A stretch of DNA of 5,979 nucleotides from Candidatus Atribacteria bacterium 1244-E10-H5-B2 (lineage in GTDB: Bacteria; Atribacterota; JS1; SB-45; 34-128), in contig NMQN01000452.1 of assembly GCA_003575245.1 (NCBI GenBank), positions 1-5,979 of the forward strand, given 5' to 3'. The position numbers and the translations under genes were made by a program. Shown piece after piece: positions 1 through 4,161 of the stretch. The notes below the pieces were generated by a model. The model had not been told where the DNA came from and searched no databases. It saw nothing but the letters and a program-made list of their open reading frames with translations. Each line of letters opens with the position of its first letter. Within the stretch, counting starts at the first letter, position 1.

Positions 1-83
1 CATTTAACTTTGATATGCATTTTTAAATACCGCCTCATTATTCCCAGAAATATCGTCTTTTTACTCACCTTTGATTCTCTCAT
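1..83 (-). CDS. Small basic protein, cut by the window edge
   Basis: An ATG at 83-81 opens a frame that runs off the left edge after 27 codons. It starts MRESKVSKKTIFLGIMRRYL and is rich in Lys and Arg. The ATG lies one base after the TAA of the 44-aa gene (TAATATG), which suggests translational coupling, since only a weak purine stretch (AGAGAGA) precedes it. It would be the last visible member of the run of tiny genes that begins at 838. I do not recognise it. The call rests only on the tight spacing and the open frame, and the true length is unknown. Confidence 0.4.
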   Translation of the reverse strand, partial: MRESKVSKKTIFLGIMRRYLKMHIKVK

Positions 84-84
84 A

Positions 85-219
85 TTAGTCTCTCTTTTGC
101 TTGCTCTCCGATTCTTTCTGTCTGTTCCTTGCCGTGTAACGTTTCAGCCCTTTGTTTATCAGAAACACGCCACCAAAGATGAATCCCAAAACCAACCCGA
201 CAAGCACTACCTCTAACAT
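85..219 (-). CDS. Small single-span membrane protein (44 aa)
   Basis: The 44-residue product has an N-terminal hydrophobic span (about residues 3-21, MLEVVLVGLVLGFIFGGVFL) and then a strongly charged tail rich in Lys, Arg, Glu and Gln that ends QKRD. This fits a one-pass inner-membrane peptide with a cytoplasmic basic tail. A G-rich ribosome site (AAAAAGGGGG) lies upstream. The ATG at 219 is about 12 bases from it, while an in-frame TTG three codons earlier (228) is only 3 bases away; I chose the ATG. It starts 20 bases after the 24-aa gene ends, so the two probably share a transcript. Function is unknown; phage holin-like or toxin-like roles are possible, but only size and hydropathy point that way. 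Confidence 0.55.
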   Translation of the reverse strand: MLEVVLVGLVLGFIFGGVFLINKGLKRYTARNRQKESESKQKRD

Positions 220-239
220 CTTATTCAATTACCCCCTTT

Positions 240-314
240 TTACCAGATTTTTCTACTGGTCAATAAAAGAATTATTACCACCAGCGCCACAAGGATTATA
301 ACCCAGGACCACAT
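240..314 (-). CDS. Tiny hydrophobic membrane peptide (24 aa)
   Basis: ATG at 314 to TAA at 242-240 encodes a 24-residue peptide, MWSWVIILVALVVIILLL followed by TSRKIW. Almost the whole peptide is one membrane span, with Trp near both ends and a short basic tail. It lies 18 bases after the stop of the 82-aa gene and 20 bases before the 44-aa gene, in a tightly packed run. The ribosome site is modest (AAGGG, about 11 bases upstream). It resembles the 28-aa peptide at 958-1044 in layout (short Trp-rich start, Val/Ile span, basic tail) but not in detailed sequence. Peptides of this kind include type I toxins and small regulators of membrane complexes; nothing here decides between them. Confidence 0.5.
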   Translation of the reverse strand: MWSWVIILVALVVIILLLTSRKIW

Positions 315-332
315 AATTATTTATACCCTTAT

Positions 333-581
333 TTATCCTTTGAATATCTCCTTTAAGTTTTTATTAGCCTCATTAACTCCCCTGACAAAATTATCCCACT
401 CCTCAAGTTTAAAGCCACAAGAAGCCGAAACATCAAGACTTGCAATATAAAGGCCTATCTCATCTTTTTCCAGTTCGCAACCCATCGCCAGGGATTCCCC
501 AATCTTGGTTTCTGATAATAAAGTTTGTTTGTCTTTTCCAAAGACTTTTACAAATCCCTTAAATTTACTTTTATTTTTCAT
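333..581 (-). CDS. Hypothetical protein (82 aa)
   Basis: The 82-residue protein has a Lys-rich start (MKNKSKFKGFVKVFGKDK), a central part that looks like beta strands and includes Cys35 and Cys55, and a C-terminal amphipathic helix (LEEWDNFVRGVNEANKNLKE). There is no signal peptide or membrane span. AAGGAG lies 14 bases before the ATG, rather far, but no better in-frame start is visible. It follows the 50-aa gene by 30 bases and precedes the 24-aa gene by 18, so it is an inner member of the same run. I do not recognise the family. It is the longest product of this run and is likely soluble. The frame and context make it very probably real. Confidence 0.65.
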   Translation of the reverse strand: MKNKSKFKGFVKVFGKDKQTLLSETKIGESLAMGCELEKDEIGLYIASLDVSASCGFKLEEWDNFVRGVNEANKNLKEIFKG

Positions 582-611
582 AATAATTTTTTAATCTCCT
601 TCCGATCAAAA

Positions 612-764
612 TTACCATATCCTGCGAATGATCTTACGTCCTATGACCTTGTTTTTAATTCTCCTGGCCAGCTTTTTCGGATCTCCGCTTGTGATAACTC
701 TTACATCATTAGCTTGCCTGGCCAGTTTATAAAGAAAGCTAACTGCCTTAGTCATATTACTCAT
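612..764 (-). CDS. Small basic protein with an SGDPKK motif (50 aa)
   Basis: ATG at 764 to TAA at 614-612 encodes 50 residues: an amphipathic helix (TKAVSFLYKLARQANDVRVI), the turn SGDPKK at 26-31, and a very basic C-terminus (LARRIKNKVIGRKIIRRIW). The ribosome site AAAGGGGG lies about 10 bases upstream. The pattern KLARxxND...SGDPKK...RxKNKxxGR is, from memory, like small uncharacterised proteins seen in phages and mobile elements; I cannot verify this here. Its start overlaps the stop of the 25-aa frame upstream (ATGA) and it leads into the 82-aa gene. Charge and size suggest binding to nucleic acid or to a membrane surface, which is inference only. A second in-frame ATG lies at 755. Confidence 0.6.
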   Translation of the reverse strand: MSNMTKAVSFLYKLARQANDVRVITSGDPKKLARRIKNKVIGRKIIRRIW

Positions 765-838
765 TTAATTAAAACCCCCTTTAAAATTGATTTTAAGTTA
801 CTTTCTGAGCCTTCCGTTTTCTTTTTTTTCCTTCCCAA
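761..838 (-). CDS. Possible leader peptide (25 aa, TTG start)
   Basis: A TTG at 838, 8 bases after AGAGGGG, opens a 25-residue frame (starting GRKKKKTEGSESNL after the first residue and ending KGVLIK). Its TGA overlaps the ATG of the 50-aa gene as ATGA. That overlap and the ribosome site favour real translation, perhaps coupled to the next gene. The peptide is short, low in complexity and Lys-rich, so a chance frame is quite possible. It would be the first gene after hairpin element A, 30 bases downstream of it. Confidence 0.3.
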   Translation of the reverse strand: MGRKKKKTEGSESNLKSILKGVLIK

Positions 839-868
839 AATTGAATCCCCTCTTAAATTTTAAATAGT

Positions 869-950
869 CCTGCCCCCCGGGAGAGTTCTTTTAAGACCGG
901 AGAGCAGGGGGTGATCCGGATAAAATATATGGAAAAAAAACCGGATCACC
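869..950 (-). repeat. Tandem-hairpin element A
   Basis: Read on the minus strand, this has two stems. Hairpin 1 pairs 941-950 with 910-919 (GGTGATCCGG/CCGGATCACC, 10 perfect pairs, 21-base loop). One base later, hairpin 2 pairs 897-908 with 869-880: CCTGCTCTCCGG with CCGGGGGGCAGG, 12 pairs of which two are U-G wobbles (874:903 and 876:901), with a 16-base loop. The wobbles would be A-C mismatches on the other strand. It starts 7 bases after the stop of the 28-aa gene and lies ahead of the gene run starting at 838. No good U run follows, so it is not a typical terminator. Of the four copies, A has the most diverged first hairpin. Confidence 0.75.
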
Positions 951-957
951 GATTTAT

Positions 958-1044
958 TTATTTATCCTTTTTCTTTTCTTTCTTAATCGCAGAATAAATT
1001 ATTCCTACTACCACAACTAAAACTCCAATAAGCCACCACTCCAT
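958..1044 (-). CDS. Tiny single-span membrane peptide (28 aa)
   Basis: ATG at 1044 to TAA at 960-958 encodes 28 residues: MEWWLIGVLVVVVGIIYS, then AIKKEKKKDK. One Val/Ile-rich span is followed by an almost purely Lys tail, so by the positive-inside rule the C-terminus should be cytoplasmic. A strong G-rich ribosome site (AAAGGGGG) lies about 8 bases upstream, which makes translation credible despite the size. The gene stands alone, with 139 bases before it containing a shared short repeat (1080-1095), and hairpin element A begins 7 bases after its stop. The layout resembles the 24-aa peptide at 240-314. Possible roles are type I toxin, small membrane regulator or phage peptide; none is shown. 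Confidence 0.55.
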   Translation of the reverse strand: MEWWLIGVLVVVVGIIYSAIKKEKKKDK

Positions 1045-1079
1045 TATTTAAACCCCCTTTCTTATTTAATAACTTGCTC

Positions 1080-1125
1080 AAAATACCCCTAAAAACGTTC
1101 CCTGGTAGCTTAGATAGTGTTTCTC
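1080..1125 (-). repeat. Short shared leader repeat, copy 1
   Basis: The minus strand reads TTTTTAGGGGTATTTT at 1095-1080, 35 bases before the 28-aa gene. The same 16 bases occur exactly at 2223-2238, before the zinc-finger gene. A looser copy lies at 4162-4173, before the 76-aa gene. Similarity between this copy and the 4162 copy continues for about 30 further bases on the upstream side (minus strand), with shared blocks such as the GTAGC stretch. It could be an operator, a leader element or the remnant of a duplicated gene end. No convincing -35/-10 pair was found around it. Confidence 0.4.
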
Positions 1126-1183
1126 TAACCTTCAACGTATGATATCAACCCCCTTCCGGTCTTTGATAGTTCCCTTCCTTATC

Positions 1184-1399
1184 CTAAAACACCGCTTTAT
1201 GATCATAGGCAATAAATTTTTTACGCTTTCCTTTTTCTCCGGACTTCTCTTTTTCCTTGATAATTTTCTCGATAGATTTTAAAGCCAGTAAATACGAAGC
1301 CCTCTCTTTTTCTGTCAGGCTTTTCTTCTTTAATTCCCAGTTATAGAAAGCCCAGGTTTGTTTTAAAGTCTTTAACTTGATATTGTTTATCCCGGCCAT
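1184..1399 (-). CDS. Small helical protein, paralogue of the 76-aa gene (71 aa)
   Basis: I start this at ATG 1399 rather than at the upstream in-frame codon at 1447, because the longer form would overlap the preceding gene and its extra residues have no match in the paralogue. The 71 residues form a probable helical hairpin: KTLKQTWAFYNWELKKKS, LTEKERASYLLALKSIEKII, then a Lys-rich stretch and the conserved end FIAYDHKAVF. It is about two-thirds identical to the protein at 3880-4110. It lies 23 bases after the 72-aa gene, with AAAGGCGGTGA as the ribosome site. The stop is TAG where the paralogue has CAG (Gln) and continues. No known domain is recognised; a small protein-binding or nucleic-acid-binding role is possible but unproven. 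Confidence 0.7.
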   Translation of the reverse strand: MAGINNIKLKTLKQTWAFYNWELKKKSLTEKERASYLLALKSIEKIIKEKEKSGEKGKRKKFIAYDHKAVF

Positions 1400-1422
1400 T
1401 TCTTTATGATCACCGCCTTTTC

Positions 1423-1641
1423 TCAAAGAGATTTTAAAGCCTGGCAAATATTATCTAATATATCTAACCGCTTTTGTCTTGTAATAACTTCAGATTCCCT
1501 AAGGCCATAGTTGTAAAAATTATCCAAAGCAGGTTTAGCAATTTTATAAATTTCATCAAGTATATTTAAACGCCTGGTTATTTCATTCAGATTAAATTTA
1601 TCTTCTCCACCATTTTTTATTTTGTCCTTAACTTTACGCAT
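1423..1641 (-). CDS. Small helical protein with an internal duplication (72 aa)
   Basis: ATG at 1641, 9 bases after a run of seven G that serves as the ribosome site, opens a 72-residue protein. It contains an apparent internal repeat: ITRRLNILDEIYKIAKPAL (residues 21-39) and ITRQKRLDILDNICQALKSL (53-72), sharing ITR, RLxILDxI and a final L. Between them lies FYNYGLRESE, which resembles FYNWELKKKS in the next gene, so the two neighbours may belong to one helical family. It follows the zinc-finger gene by 32 bases and precedes the 71-aa gene by 23, forming a three-gene unit. There is no membrane span. Function is unknown. Confidence 0.65.
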   Translation of the reverse strand: MRKVKDKIKNGGEDKFNLNEITRRLNILDEIYKIAKPALDNFYNYGLRESEVITRQKRLDILDNICQALKSL

Positions 1642-1673
1642 AAATGATTACCCCCCCTAATTTTTAAATATCT

Positions 1674-2195
1674 CTAACTTGCGATCTTACGCTTTCGCTT
1701 ATATTCCCGGTTGTATTCTCTGATCCTTTCCCTATTTTTTATTCTCCAAAGTTCTCTCCTGACCAGACAGGCCTCTTTATTCTCCTGGTAGTATTTCAAG
1801 TTCCTTTTCTTGATCGCTTTTTTATTGCTCTTATACCACTTTTTAGCTTCCTTTTTTAAATGTTCTTTATGATCTTCCCGATATCTTTTATTGTAAATGC
1901 TTCTATTCTTCTTGTGATTATCGCTGTATTCTTTGCCTTTTATCAATACTTTACTTTGATTCTGATAATAATATTTTAAGGCTTCCCGGCTCCGGCAGGC
2001 CTTGCAGATATTAGTCCGGCCATCAATATTTCTCTTATCTACCGGAAACTTGAATACCAGTTTTATTTCCCCGCACTTTGAGCAAACCTTAAAGCATTTT
2101 GTTTTTTCTCTAATTTTATTCTCTCTCTCCTGGAAGTCCAGGCCGATCGAAGAAAAATAATCCAATCCAAAATCGGTTGAATCCGCCTTTTTCAC
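1674..2195 (-). CDS. Zinc-finger protein with tandem YxxN repeats (173 aa)
   Basis: After a short N-terminus the protein has two CxxC pairs, CSKC at 38-41 and CKAC at 64-67, separated by a segment with DGRTN, as in treble-clef or zinc-ribbon domains of HNH-type phage proteins. From about residue 76 to the end it consists of six or so repeats of about 15 residues with the pattern [YW]xx[ND]xx[KE] (YYQN, YSDN, YRED, YKSN, YQEN, WRIKN). These are very rich in Lys, Arg and Glu and probably form charged helices. No HNH catalytic motif follows, so I do not call it a nuclease. Binding to DNA or RNA is likely. I prefer GTG 2195, 6 bases after GGTGG, to the adjacent TTG at 2198. It heads the unit with the 72- and 71-aa genes, downstream of element B. 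Confidence 0.7.
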   Translation of the reverse strand: MKKADSTDFGLDYFSSIGLDFQERENKIREKTKCFKVCSKCGEIKLVFKFPVDKRNIDGRTNICKACRSREALKYYYQNQSKVLIKGKEYSDNHKKNRSIYNKRYREDHKEHLKKEAKKWYKSNKKAIKKRNLKYYQENKEACLVRRELWRIKNRERIREYNREYKRKRKIAS

Positions 2196-2222
2196 CAATT
2201 ACCACCTTCTGAAGATTTCTTT

Positions 2223-2238
2223 AAAATACCCCTAAAAA
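2223..2238 (-). repeat. Short shared leader repeat, copy 2
   Basis: This is an exact 16-base copy of TTTTTAGGGGTATTTT (minus strand), also found at 1080-1095. It lies 27 bases before the start of the zinc-finger gene and 26 bases after hairpin element B. It sits in the loop of a possible weak hairpin (GAAGAT at 2256-2251 with ATCTTC at 2218-2213), close to the ribosome site of that gene. Confidence 0.4.
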
Positions 2239-2264
2239 TCTTTTTTGTTATCTTCTAAAAATAA

Positions 2265-2354
2265 CCCTGCCCCCCTTTAGACAAAAGGTTATTAAAAAGA
2301 AGGGGACAGGGGACGGCAACCCGGTTCTGTTCTTATAGCCTGGCCGGACCGCCG
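2265..2354 (-). repeat. Tandem-hairpin element B
   Basis: Hairpin 1 on the minus strand pairs CGGCGGTCCGG (2354-2344) with CCGGGTTGCCG (2324-2314): 11 continuous pairs, three of them G-U wobbles, with a 19-base loop. Two bases later, hairpin 2 pairs CCCTGTCCCCTT (2311-2300) with AGGGGGGCAGGG (2276-2265): 12 pairs with two wobbles and a 23-base loop. The RNA sequence that follows is TTATTTTTAG, the most terminator-like tail of the four copies. It starts 18 bases after the lipoprotein gene's stop and lies upstream of the zinc-finger gene. Confidence 0.8.
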
Positions 2355-2372
2355 GGATTCGATAATTCTTAT

Positions 2373-2765
2373 TTAACCTCCTAAAGTGGGGTTTATCCAG
2401 ATCATTAAATCCCAATCTGTTACTTCAACTGATACCACTTCTTTGTCAGGTATGTTAATAAATGTATAGTCAGTTTTAGATTGACCCACATACAACCATA
2501 AACTTCTAATCCAATCTTCGTAAGAGCTTCCATCTTTGCAATATGCTTTAAACCAAATTTGATAAAAAAAGATATGTACATTTCCAGTATTAGTTATCTT
2601 ATAAAAGACAACTAAATCACTCCATTCTCCAGAATATTCAGAGTGATTTTGTCCCCAGCTTTCTATCACAATATCGCAACTTAAAATTTCTGGAGAAGGA
2701 GGACAACCCACCACTGCTAAAGTTAAAAATATGATCAAGACCGATAATAAAATCTTCCTTTTCAT
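2373..2765 (-). CDS. Predicted lipoprotein with an FxLYD-like fold (130 aa)
   Basis: The N-terminus MKRKILLSVLIIFLTLAVVGC is a clear lipoprotein signal peptide: positive start, hydrophobic core, and lipobox VVGC with Cys21 as the acylated residue. The mature part of about 110 residues looks all-beta and follows the pattern of FxLYD/DUF3426-like domains: a VVFYKITNTGN segment, then a dG-containing strand, then LWLYVGQSKTD, then a VVSVEVTDWD strand. Such domains usually sit outside the cytoplasmic membrane and bind other envelope parts; the assignment is by pattern only. It is the sole gene between elements C and B. AAGGTGG lies 12 bases before the ATG. A cell-surface lipoprotein in such an island may be a lysogenic-conversion or adhesion factor, which is inference. 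Confidence 0.75.
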   Translation of the reverse strand: MKRKILLSVLIIFLTLAVVGCPPSPEILSCDIVIESWGQNHSEYSGEWSDLVVFYKITNTGNVHIFFYQIWFKAYCKDGSSYEDWIRSLWLYVGQSKTDYTFINIPDKEVVSVEVTDWDLMIWINPTLGG

Positions 2766-2818
2766 TTTTAAAAGACACCACCTTTTAATTTTTAGAATGC
2801 CGTTCTATTCTTTAAATA

Positions 2819-2902
2819 CCCTGCCCCCCTTTAGCCGAAGTCCTAAAGTAAAGGGGACAGGGTCGGCAACCTGTAGAATTGGAATAAAAAGCTAGGCTAC
2901 CA
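2819..2902 (-). repeat. Tandem-hairpin element C
   Basis: Hairpin 1 on the minus strand pairs TGGTAGCCT (2902-2894) with AGGTTGCCG (2872-2864): nine pairs with several G-U wobbles, plus two further pairs (2893:2875, 2892:2876) beyond a two-base bulge. One base later, hairpin 2 pairs 2862-2850 with 2831-2819: 13 pairs with two wobbles, again with the invariant 3' arm GGGGGGCAGGG. Its loop can form a second small stem (CTTTAG/CTAAAG) around CTTCGG. It starts 7 bases after the stop of the 65-aa gene and ends 53 bases before the lipoprotein gene. Confidence 0.8.
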
Positions 2903-2909
2903 AAATTTA

Positions 2910-3107
2910 CTACTCACTTTTTTTCTTCCTTTCCTGGCAAAATTTCTTAAATTGAGAATAGTCTCCTTTCGGATGTCCCCGACAAAATTTTAAGTAGTCA
3001 GAAAATTTATTCTCATCCGGTTTATAACTGTCCTCTCTGATATCGATACCATCTACCAGGTCAGAAATAATTTTATTAGCTCCTTTATCAAATTCATTAC
3101 TTTCCAC
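2910..3107 (-). CDS. Hypothetical acidic/basic protein (65 aa)
   Basis: A GTG at 3107 stands 8 bases after GGAGGGG, a strong ribosome site, 19 bases after the stop of the DUF5655-like gene, so the two genes are almost surely cotranscribed. The 65 residues have an acidic N-terminal half with ISDLVDGIDI, a middle YLKFCRGHPKGDYSQF, and a basic end (CQERKKKSE). The two aromatic-Cys helices, YLKFCRGH (38-45) and FKKFCQER (53-60), look alike, which suggests a small internal repeat. There is no signal peptide or membrane span. I do not recognise it. It may be a partner of the preceding gene, judged only from the tight spacing. Element C begins 7 bases after its TAG. Confidence 0.6.
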   Translation of the reverse strand: MESNEFDKGANKIISDLVDGIDIREDSYKPDENKFSDYLKFCRGHPKGDYSQFKKFCQERKKKSE

Positions 3108-3126
3108 TTTTTTACCCCTCCTTATT

Positions 3127-3765
3127 TTACCCGATAAGTTTTTCCAGTAACTTAGATAGTTGTGTTTTATGTATCCGTATCCCTACTTGGACGAACCCAT
3201 CAGTACCAATTTCCATATCCAGTTTAAATTTTGTAGGGGTTACAAATTCAGGTACTACCTTCTTCCCGAAGGTGGGAAACCTACTTAGTGAAGGGTTCTT
3301 GAGTATCCGTTCAAAAGATTGTTTGATTAATACTTCGGTTATGTCCAAAAGTATTGTTCCGTTTTTCAGTATGTCACTTTCTGTTATCGATAACTCTATC
3401 CAGGTCTGTCTAGCAACCGGTGTATAGTCCCTGATGAATACGGGTTTTTGTTCTAGTTTCGCATACTCTAGACGTAAGTAGATTTGCATTTTGTCTTGCT
3501 TAACCTTAATTTTGGCGAACATCTTCCCCCTATGGGTATACCGGATATAAGTTGTTAGTACCGTCCTTTTCACCCCTGCCTGTACACCTAGACAAAACCC
3601 GTCAATTTTTTTGAATAAATCTACCAACCAAATTGGTTTATCCTTCAAAAAATACGCTTCGTCTAACATATCCCCATTACCTCCTTCCAGTTTTATTTTC
3701 CTCTCTTCATACCTTTGGGCAATCTCCGAATCATCAAAGAATTCAACAAAACTACCCTCCTTCAA
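3127..3765 (-). CDS. DUF5655-like domain protein (212 aa)
   Basis: The frame stays open further upstream through hairpin element D, but that part is low in complexity and unlike the rest. I start at TTG 3765, 6 bases after GGAGGG. An ATG at 3669, 9 bases after AAGGAGGT, is also very well placed and would give 180 residues. Residues 45-153 follow the DUF5655 pattern: WLVDLFKKID, then TTYIRYTHRGKMFAKIKVKQ, then a strand pair MQIYLRL, then a final helix EVLIKQSFERI. In known proteins this domain often accompanies nuclease-like or defence-related domains; here it is nearly alone, with a further 60-residue C-terminal part (GKKVVPEFVTPTKFKLDMEI). It is followed 19 bases later by the 65-aa gene. The domain call is by pattern and its biochemical role is unknown. 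Confidence 0.6.
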   Translation of the reverse strand: MKEGSFVEFFDDSEIAQRYEERKIKLEGGNGDMLDEAYFLKDKPIWLVDLFKKIDGFCLGVQAGVKRTVLTTYIRYTHRGKMFAKIKVKQDKMQIYLRLEYAKLEQKPVFIRDYTPVARQTWIELSITESDILKNGTILLDITEVLIKQSFERILKNPSLSRFPTFGKKVVPEFVTPTKFKLDMEIGTDGFVQVGIRIHKTQLSKLLEKLIG

Positions 3766-3788
3766 GTTTAACCCTCCTTTCAAAATCC

Positions 3789-3871
3789 CCCTGCCCCCCG
3801 AAAAAGCACCGACTCCAAAACGGGGAGCAGGGATCGGCAATCTGCAGAACGCATAGAAAGTCAGATCACCG
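3789..3871 (-). repeat. Tandem-hairpin element D
   Basis: Hairpin 1 on the minus strand pairs CGGTGATCTG (3871-3862) with CAGATTGCCG (3844-3835): ten continuous pairs, two of them adjacent U-G and G-U wobbles, with a 17-base loop. Two bases later, hairpin 2 pairs CCCTGCTCCCCG (3832-3821) with CGGGGGGCAGGG (3800-3789): 12 pairs, one a wobble, and a 20-base loop. It starts 8 bases after the 76-aa gene's stop. The ribosome site and TTG of the DUF5655-like gene follow within about 25 bases, the closest downstream start of the four copies. Confidence 0.8.
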
Positions 3872-3879
3872 GGATACTT

Positions 3880-4110
3880 TTAATAACCTCTATAACTTTT
3901 GTTATTCTGAAATACTGTTTTATGATCGTAGGCAATAAATCTTTTATGCTTTCTTTTTTCTCCGGCTTTCTCTTTTTCCTGGATAATTTTCTCGATAACT
4001 TTTAAGGCCTTCAAATACTTATCCTTTTCTTTTTCCGTTAGTTCTTTTTTTTCTAATTCCCACTTATAGAAGGAGATTGTTTGTTCCAAAGCCTTTATCT
4101 TTAGAGCCAC
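3880..4110 (-). CDS. Small helical protein, paralogue of the 71-aa gene (76 aa)
   Basis: A GTG at 4110 opens 76 residues that align over nearly the full length with the protein at 1184-1399: shared blocks are QT..FY.WEL, LTEKE, ALK.IEKII, EKEK.GEK and FIAYDHK.VF. The C-terminus is 8 residues longer (NNKSYRGY follows VFQ). It is predicted to be a soluble, Lys- and Glu-rich helical hairpin with a conserved C-terminal FIAYDHK patch, which is the best candidate for a functional site. The ribosome site is AAAGGAAG, about 11 bases upstream, and an in-frame TAA six bases before the GTG fixes the start. It is the first gene of the accessory island, 137 bases after the mrpD-like gene, and element D begins 8 bases after its stop. 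Function is unknown. Confidence 0.7.
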   Translation of the reverse strand: MALKIKALEQTISFYKWELEKKELTEKEKDKYLKALKVIEKIIQEKEKAGEKRKHKRFIAYDHKTVFQNNKSYRGY

Positions 4111-4161
4111 CCTTTAAAACACTTCCTTTAGTTTTTTATAACTGCCTTCAATATATCCCAC

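Noticed and set aside
240..260. Hairpin ACCAG/CTGGT near 242-258 as a terminator.
   Set aside because: It has only five pairs, lies inside the end of the 24-aa gene, and is followed by A and G rather than U on the coding strand.
525..863. Open frames on the plus strand (10-216, 525-863, 3611-3938, 5668-5850).
   Set aside because: Each lies antisense to better-supported minus-strand genes, lacks a credible ribosome site and has unlikely composition.
1184..1186. Recoding of TAG as an amino acid in this genome.
   Set aside because: TAG also ends the zinc-finger gene and the 65-aa gene at natural places, so it behaves as a stop here.
3801..3816. The minus strand contains GAGTCGGTGCTTTTT, identical to part of the 3' end of the well-known Cas9 tracrRNA.
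   Set aside because: It lies in the variable loop of hairpin element D, the partner strand of the tracrRNA stem (GGCACC) is absent, and no cas gene or CRISPR repeat is in the window. It is a chance match.
3766..3840. A 25-residue N-terminal extension of the DUF5655-like protein starting at 3840.
   Set aside because: It would be translated through hairpin element D, has no ribosome site and is low-complexity (GVGAFSGGRG). The TTG at 3765 has a good site.
869..3871. Hairpin elements as integron attC sites.
   Set aside because: Position after stop codons and single-strand folding fit, but the RYYYAAC/GTTRRRY boxes are not present and several units hold more than one gene.
869..3871. Hairpin elements as ordinary intrinsic terminators.
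   Set aside because: Stems are GC-rich, but loops are 16-23 bases, a second hairpin always precedes, and a proper U run is missing after A, C and D. Element B has a fair U-rich tail, so termination there is not excluded.
869..3871. A CRISPR array.
   Set aside because: The repeats are spaced 0.5-1.4 kb apart with genes between them, and they vary in sequence.
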